Positions 60,065 through 64,000 of a DNA stretch of 64,000 nt are shown here, piece by piece. The stretch comes from Bin16 sp965206315 (GTDB taxonomy: Bacteria > Chloroflexota > Dehalococcoidia > Lucifugimonadales > Australimonadaceae). The DNA is taken from positions 1,364,001-1,428,000 of the forward strand of contig OZ242210.1 of assembly GCA_965206315.1 (NCBI GenBank), given 5' to 3'. Position 1 is the stretch's first letter. Each line of letters begins with the position of its first letter. The position numbers and the translations under genes are program-made. Below the pieces are notes generated by a model, which was not told the origin of the DNA, did not search any database, and saw nothing but the letters and a program-made list of their open reading frames with translations.

Positions 60065-60094
60065 ATGCTAGCACAGCGCCACGCTCACCGGCAA
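60065..60094 (-). promoter_or_regulatory. putative promoter of rpsU
   Basis: On the minus strand TTGCCG (60094-60089), an 18-base spacer and TAGCAT (60070-60065), about 33 bases before the ATG. Confidence 0.35.
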
Positions 60095-60109
60095 GGCGGC
60101 GCCTACATT

Positions 60110-60172
60110 GATGCAAAAGTTAGGAGTGACGGGGACTTTCGCATCAAGCGGCCCGTTCTGATGCAAAAGTCG
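60110..60172. repeat. TTGATGCAAAAGT repeats (one inverted, one direct)
   Basis: TTGATGCAAAAGT (60110-60122) pairs with ACTTTCGCATCAA (60137-60149), one mismatch in 13, and TGATGCAAAAGT recurs directly at 60161-60172. The site lies between rpsU and the accessory zone, and may mark an old insertion boundary. Confidence 0.5.
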
Positions 60173-60263
60173 GAGCGAAGGCGGGTGGCTCGACGCCCAG
60201 CGCGTGGGCGGTGCGCAACAACATCGAAGGGGTGCCGGCTCAGTTTGAGAGACGAGGCAGGTG

Positions 60264-60740
60264 CTAGAACTTCAGCCCTGTGTCCGTCTGGTGGGGGTCG
60301 TTCAACCGCTTGATGACTGCTGCCTTGTAGGATGGGGGTGGATACATCTTCATCACGGTCGGCGCAACCAAGCGGTTCTCCGCATACCCCGGAGCGAATG
60401 CCGAATCCAGAGATGGCAGTAGCCCACACAGCAACTCCATCCGGAGAGCCATTCGGCCTACTATGTTTCCTGTGCGCCTTTCCATCCCCTCAGGAGTGTC
60501 GATGCATTCGGCTAGCAGGATGAGGGCAGAGCGGTAATCGCCCCGGAGGAACCTCTCCTTGGACTTCAGCAACAAGAGGAACTGCCCATTAGTGAGGCGG
60601 TGCCGCTCGTTCCACAATCGCTCCCAGAATCCAGGAGCCAGCAGCGACGAGTAGTCTTTGGCTAGGAACGACAGTATCGCGTCGTGTCGTTCCACTCGCG
60701 GGTCAGGGGCACTGATCGGTTCGTGCAGGTTGATGACCAC
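60264..60740 (-). CDS. hypothetical helical protein
   Basis: 158 residues. I do not recognise the family. It is mostly helical, with LSFLAKDYSSLLAPGFWERL, LTNGQFLLLLKSKERFLRGD and SALILLAECIDTPEGMERRT, resembling a small helical-bundle protein. No signal peptide or membrane segment. The nearest ATG at 60740 has GAGAGAGG upstream. It lies 55 bases downstream of the transposase stop on the same strand, so it may be cargo of the insertion or simply neighbouring. Confidence 0.5.
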   Translation of the reverse strand: MVINLHEPISAPDPRVERHDAILSFLAKDYSSLLAPGFWERLWNERHRLTNGQFLLLLKSKERFLRGDYRSALILLAECIDTPEGMERRTGNIVGRMALRMELLCGLLPSLDSAFAPGYAENRLVAPTVMKMYPPPSYKAAVIKRLNDPHQTDTGLKF

Positions 60741-60795
60741 CGGGGTTCCTCTCTCTACCAGATGATAGCACGGGCGTAAGGGCTGCCGTGTTGCC

Positions 60796-62073
60796 TCATG
60801 CGGCCATCTGACGAGATGAAGGCAGAGGGGCGAAGGTCGGTTCGACGCCCAGCGCGTAGGCCGCGTGGACGAGTACCACGATGTTGTGGCAGAGCACCTT
60901 GGTCAGCACCTCGTTGACCTGAGCCACCGGGGTCTTGGCGCGCACAGCGTTCCCGAACTTCGACTTCAGCATGTGGAAGGTGGCCTCGACATTGGACCGC
61001 TTGTGGTAGTGGCGGTTGAACTCGGCCTCGTGGAGCGTGAAGTAGTTGAACATCTGCTCCCAGAGCGCATCAGGCTTGTTTCCCTTTGCCCTGGCGACCG
61101 CACCTGCCTTGAAGGGGATGTAGGGAGTGCCTCCCGCGTCCTTGATTGCGTGCAGGTTCCGCCTGCTCGTGTAGGCCAAGTCTGCGCTGACCTCGCTGAT
61201 GCGGAAGTTCTCGGCGGTGATTCTGACGAAGTCCGGTAGGTACGGAGAGTCTGCCGACCGCGTCGCCGTCGCGTCCGCCGCTGTGATGATGTTGGTTCTG
61301 ACGCCGCACATGATGTGCAACTTCACCCACTGGGCCTCCTTCTTGGGTTCGCCCCACTTGTGGTCGAACCAGCGGTTGTAGGCCGTCGAGGCGAAGCCCG
61401 ATGAATCGATGGCAAAGTCCTGCTCGACGCCGCGTAGTGGGAGTGCGCTCGCCACGATGAGGTCCCGCAGCACCGGCGTCACGTCGGGGCGCTCGAAGTA
61501 CCGGATCGGAGTGCTGAACGAGGGTTCCTTGTTCATGCGTCCAGCGGCGACGGCGTCCCGGATGCTGGACATCGCCCGGCGCGTGCTCCGGTTCCCATAG
61601 ACCTTCAGACCCATCCCGTAGAGCATGTCCGCGAGCGGCATCCGAGGGCGTCCCATGAGCTGTGGCGGTTGCTCTACGGTGTCGCAGAGTTCCCGCAGGA
61701 GCGCCCCAAACATCTCGCCCTCATGCACCTGCGCGGCGTTGTAGGTCGACCAAGACTGGGAGAGCCGAATCCGCTGGGGAGTGGGAGCCACCAGAGTTGA
61801 GCCGTCCGGGTGTGCTGCGCGTTGAAGCAGCACCTGAACGGCGTACACGTGCTTGCAGGCCAACTCGCGCTTCTCGAAGTCTGGACAGGTGCAGTACGGG
61901 CCGTACTCCAGGTTCACCAGATAAGAACCGTTGCCCGACATCGACGGTACCTTGTAGCCGAGGCGGTCGGGGCGGATCGGCACGAGGGCTGCGATGGCGA
62001 GTCCGCGTTGCTGGCGCCCCTCGTCGCCGTCGTCGGGGTCATTGGGGCCAAGTGCCGTAATCAACTTGTCCAT
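60796..62073 (-). CDS. DDE transposase with N-terminal SWIM zinc finger
   Basis: 425 residues from the ATG at 62073 (GGGGAG about 9 bases before). The N-terminal ~85 residues contain a SWIM zinc finger, the C-x-C-xn-C-x-H in YCTCPDFEKRELACKHVYAV. The C-terminal part is an IS4/IS5/IS1182-like DDE domain: first Asp in FAIDSSGFAST, second in EVSADLAYTSRRNLHAIKD, and Glu in HKRSNVEATFHMLKSKFG. It should catalyse cut-and-paste transposition. The frame is intact, so it may still be active. I could not define matching terminal inverted repeats. Confidence 0.85.
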   Translation of the reverse strand: MDKLITALGPNDPDDGDEGRQQRGLAIAALVPIRPDRLGYKVPSMSGNGSYLVNLEYGPYCTCPDFEKRELACKHVYAVQVLLQRAAHPDGSTLVAPTPQRIRLSQSWSTYNAAQVHEGEMFGALLRELCDTVEQPPQLMGRPRMPLADMLYGMGLKVYGNRSTRRAMSSIRDAVAAGRMNKEPSFSTPIRYFERPDVTPVLRDLIVASALPLRGVEQDFAIDSSGFASTAYNRWFDHKWGEPKKEAQWVKLHIMCGVRTNIITAADATATRSADSPYLPDFVRITAENFRISEVSADLAYTSRRNLHAIKDAGGTPYIPFKAGAVARAKGNKPDALWEQMFNYFTLHEAEFNRHYHKRSNVEATFHMLKSKFGNAVRAKTPVAQVNEVLTKVLCHNIVVLVHAAYALGVEPTFAPLPSSRQMAA

Positions 62074-62118
62074 CGCGCAATATCTCCCCTGTGCGATGTG
62101 CATGGTATCTACTGTGAT

Positions 62119-62146
62119 ATATTATCAGGCCCGTTTGACCAGTCAA
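62119..62146 (-). promoter_or_regulatory. putative promoter of the transposase gene
   Basis: On the minus strand TTGACT (62146-62141), a 16-base spacer and TAATAT (62124-62119), about 45 bases before the ATG. Its -35 is half of a palindrome shared with the divergent promoter. Confidence 0.5.
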
Positions 62147-62164
62147 TACCGTGAGGGCTATACT
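62135..62164 (+). promoter_or_regulatory. promoter of the zinc ribbon / protease / HEPN-like operon
   Basis: TTGACC (62135-62140), an 18-base spacer and TATACT (62159-62164), 45 bases before the first ATG. The -35 overlaps the palindrome TTGAC-CA-GTCAA (62135-62146). Confidence 0.6.
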
Positions 62165-62209
62165 GAGGAGGCTGACGGGAGTCATCATACCGATGGGGGG
62201 TGTGAGTCC

Positions 62210-62398
62210 ATGACTGCTGCTGACGATCAGCCTGGAGTAGTTGAGATCAAGGCCTACCAGTGCCGTTGCAGGTGTGGGCACACATGGGTGGCCAAGCAGA
62301 GTGAAGAGCGGCCGCGCGTCTGTCCGAAATGCAAGAGCCCCTACTGGGACAAGCCCTACCAGTTCCGCGTCAAAGACGGCGTCCGGGTTCCGGCGTAG
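62210..62398 (+). CDS. small zinc-ribbon protein
   Basis: 62 residues from the ATG at 62210 with GGGGGG upstream. Two metal-binding knuckles, CRCRCGHTW and RVCPKCKSPYW, form a single zinc ribbon. Such proteins often bind nucleic acid or act as adaptors. It is the first gene after a strong promoter; the protease gene starts 13 bases later. Confidence 0.75.
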   Translation: MTAADDQPGVVEIKAYQCRCRCGHTWVAKQSEERPRVCPKCKSPYWDKPYQFRVKDGVRVPA

Positions 62399-62411
62399 TC
62401 GAGGAGCGCAC

Positions 62412-63461
62412 ATGAAGCCTGAGATGTGGGATGATTCGTGGCCTACCTGTGCGGTGGACCTTGCGAATGAGCTCGACGCGGACGTGATCCTCTACAATGG
62501 CCCACTCGTTCGTCCGTTGGACAACATGTTCATCCAACAGTGTGTCACTCGGCGGAAGCGGCCAAACGTCCTCCTCATCCTCGTGACGGAGGGTGGAGAT
62601 GCCGACTGCGCCTACAGAATCGCCCGGTGCCTGCAAACCCAATACGAGAAGTTCCATCTCTTCGTCACCGGATACTGCAAGAGCGCTGGCACACTCCTAG
62701 CCATGGGAGCGCACGAACTCATCATCTCCGACCACGGCGAGCTGGGGCCTCTTGACGTGCAACTGTCCAAGAAGGATGAACTGTGGCAACGACAGTCGGG
62801 GCTCATTGGCATGGACACCCTACGGGCATTGGAAGGAAACGCGTTCGAGGCGTTCGAGCAGTTCTTTCTGCAACTCAAGTCCAAGAGCGGCGATACCGTC
62901 TCGCTCAGGACCGCAACGGAGATTGCCACGGGACTTACGTCGGGCCTGTTCGCACCGCTGTACGCACAGGTGGACCCGCTGGACATCGGCGAGGCACGAC
63001 GGGCCATGTCGATCGCGCAGGACTACGGGAACCGCCTGTTCCAGCAGAGCCGCAACATGGCTGGGGAAGGCGTGCTGGAACGGCTCACTTCGGCATACCC
63101 GTCGCACGGGTTCGTCATTGACCGACTGGAGGCGAAGGAGTTGTTCCTGAGCGTACGTGAGCCCACAGAGAAGGAGTCTGCACTGGCCTTGGCACTGGAT
63201 TCAGACGCGCTGGACCCTATACCTGTAGCATTGGAGGGGGTATTCTCATTCTTGAACGACGACTGGAGCGAAGATGATGAAGACGCAACAGCAGAAGCAT
63301 CCGACGACAGGGACTCCCCTGATACGGGGGCAGCAGATGACACCACAGGGGCGAGTGCCGAAACCGTTGCGGCCGCAGTCGCCACTAACCACTCCGTCGA
63401 GCGAGGCGAAAGCGGTGAAACGCGGCCAGGAGGAACTGCAACGCAGGATCAACCGCATTAG
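62412..63461 (+). CDS. SDH (SppA/ClpP-fold) serine protease family protein
   Basis: 349 residues. The ClpP/crotonase fold with ADVILYNGPL, VLLILVTEGGDADCAYRIA and the active-site stretch GYCKSAGTLLAMGAHELIIS followed by GELGPLDVQLSK is the SDH_sah (serine dehydrogenase proteinase) signature; the Ser in K-S-A-G is the expected nucleophile. The last ~70 residues are acidic and low-complexity. No signal peptide, so it would act in the cytoplasm. GAGGAG lies 5-6 bases before the ATG. Its 3' end overlaps a small open frame in another frame. Confidence 0.82.
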   Translation: MKPEMWDDSWPTCAVDLANELDADVILYNGPLVRPLDNMFIQQCVTRRKRPNVLLILVTEGGDADCAYRIARCLQTQYEKFHLFVTGYCKSAGTLLAMGAHELIISDHGELGPLDVQLSKKDELWQRQSGLIGMDTLRALEGNAFEAFEQFFLQLKSKSGDTVSLRTATEIATGLTSGLFAPLYAQVDPLDIGEARRAMSIAQDYGNRLFQQSRNMAGEGVLERLTSAYPSHGFVIDRLEAKELFLSVREPTEKESALALALDSDALDPIPVALEGVFSFLNDDWSEDDEDATAEASDDRDSPDTGAADDTTGASAETVAAAVATNHSVERGESGETRPGGTATQDQPH

Positions 63462-63471
63462 GAAGCAGTAA
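63274..63471 (+). CDS. possible small basic protein overlapping the protease gene end
   Basis: A 65-residue frame with GGAGCGAAG just before ATGATG, overlapping the last 188 bases of the protease gene in a different frame. The product is Gln/Pro/Lys-rich with a helical C-terminus EELQRRINRIRKQ, and it stops 10 bases before the next gene. It might be real, or a by-product of the low-complexity coding of the protease tail. Confidence 0.35.
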   Translation: MMKTQQQKHPTTGTPLIRGQQMTPQGRVPKPLRPQSPLTTPSSEAKAVKRGQEELQRRINRIRKQ

Positions 63472-63481
63472 TCGGTCAACT

Positions 63482-64000
63482 ATGGCACAGGTGAATGCCA
63501 GAGAGGCCAACCGGCACGCAGAGCGAGCCTCGACGCTCATGAGCCACGTCGATGGTCGCATCGAGGCCGGAGACCGCCTACAGGCGTCCGAGAAACTCTG
63601 GGGCGTAGTCGCGCATACGTTGAAGGAGATCGCGGAACGGCACGGATGGCAGAACGACGACCACCGGGACCTCCATCACATCGCTTCCTATCTGAGCAGC
63701 GTGTCCGGCGACGAGGACATCCGAACCGGCATGATGATGGCCAACGGCTTCCACCGGAACTTCTACGAGGACGACGCCCCGATGTCGTCCATCAGGGCAG
63801 GCGTGAAGCCGATGGGGGAACTCGTCGACCGCCTCCAGGCTGCGGAGAAGCAGTACGACGCGGGCGCACGGCCCGCCGACAACCCCAAGGCCAACACGCC
63901 CGTAGAGTATTTCGGCGGCCTTGACGACCCCCGTGAGGCCATCAAGGCGCGCCTCATGGAGAAGGGGCTGGTCGAGAGTCACGCGAGTAGCGTGGCGGGT
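63482..64000 (+). CDS. HEPN/PaREP1-like protein (3' truncated by window)
   Basis: At least 173 residues, frame open to the last base. The N-terminal ~70 residues, with LQASEKLWGVVAHTLKEIAERHGW and HRDLHHIASYL, fit the PaREP1/HEPN helical domain (A-S/E-K-L-W-G/A-V-A-H). HEPN proteins are often RNases or toxins, but no R-x4-6-H catalytic motif can be pinned down here. The rest is helical. It is the fourth frame in the operon after 62210 and has no strong ribosome site, so translation may be coupled to the small overlapping frame. Confidence 0.65.
   Translation, partial: MAQVNAREANRHAERASTLMSHVDGRIEAGDRLQASEKLWGVVAHTLKEIAERHGWQNDDHRDLHHIASYLSSVSGDEDIRTGMMMANGFHRNFYEDDAPMSSIRAGVKPMGELVDRLQAAEKQYDAGARPADNPKANTPVEYFGGLDDPREAIKARLMEKGLVESHASSVAG

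Noticed and set aside
60110..62160. TTGATGCAAAAGT repeats considered as terminal inverted repeats of the transposase element.
   Set aside because: No matching sequence is seen beyond the transposase start (62.07-62.2 kb), and the repeats lie past another gene, so the boundary cannot be supported.

Overview
The window is high-GC bacterial chromosome. It combines F420-linked enzymes (a luciferase-like flavin oxidoreductase beside an NpdG-type F420:NADP oxidoreductase), a molybdenum hydroxylase operon, catabolic amidohydrolases and cupins, an archaeal-type PEP carboxylase, RNase Y, and mosaics of short intergenic repeats. I read this as Chloroflexota, probably Dehalococcoidia/SAR202-like. That assignment is inference from gene content, not from a marker tree.

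Layout. 1-4.7 kb: end of a beta-hydroxyacid dehydrogenase gene, a small membrane protein, a cupin-like protein and two ACMSD-type amidohydrolases, separated by repeat mosaics. 5.2-9.5 kb: accessory island with a Panacea-domain toxin-antitoxin candidate, an orphan gene and a compact EcoRII-type restriction-modification operon (m5C methyltransferase, EcoRII-like nuclease, Vsr), visibly less GC-rich than its surroundings. 9.6-11.9 kb: LLM oxidoreductase, a broken 5' copy of npdG and an intact npdG carrying a repeat inside its reading frame. 12-21 kb: threonine synthase, RRM protein, three-subunit xanthine dehydrogenase-family operon with a MoaD-like protein and an aminotransferase, then a hydrolase and an SDR. 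21-28 kb: PEP-mutase-family enzyme, tRNA-Arg(CCT), and a co-directional mgtE, MFS, YihY/BrkB block in which two proteins carry the same 22-residue helical repeat. 28-35 kb: FabF, FolC, DnaE, Ogt. 35.5-41.1 kb: a tightly coupled five-gene signalling operon (STAS protein, REC-PP2C phosphatase, RsbW-like kinase, lipoprotein solute-binding protein, membrane histidine kinase). 41-46 kb: ATP-grasp/alpha-E pair and an MMPL exporter. 46-60 kb: PEP carboxylase, Era, RCC1-like lipoprotein, double cupin, BrnT/BrnA-like pair, tRNA-Gly(CCC), PlsY, PHP phosphoesterase, RNase Y, RecA, NAD synthetase, ribosomal protein bS21. 60-64 kb: second accessory zone with a SWIM zinc-finger DDE transposase diverging from an operon encoding a zinc ribbon, an SDH/ClpP-fold serine protease and a HEPN/PaREP1-like protein that runs off the edge.

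The most interesting items are the solute-binding-protein/partner-switching operon at 35.5-41.1 kb, the 22-residue repeats shared by neighbouring membrane proteins at 22-26 kb, the Panacea module at 5.3-6.3 kb, the npdG duplication with an in-frame repeat at 10.6-11.5 kb, and the protease/HEPN operon at 62-64 kb. Functions come from motif recognition by eye. No database search was possible.
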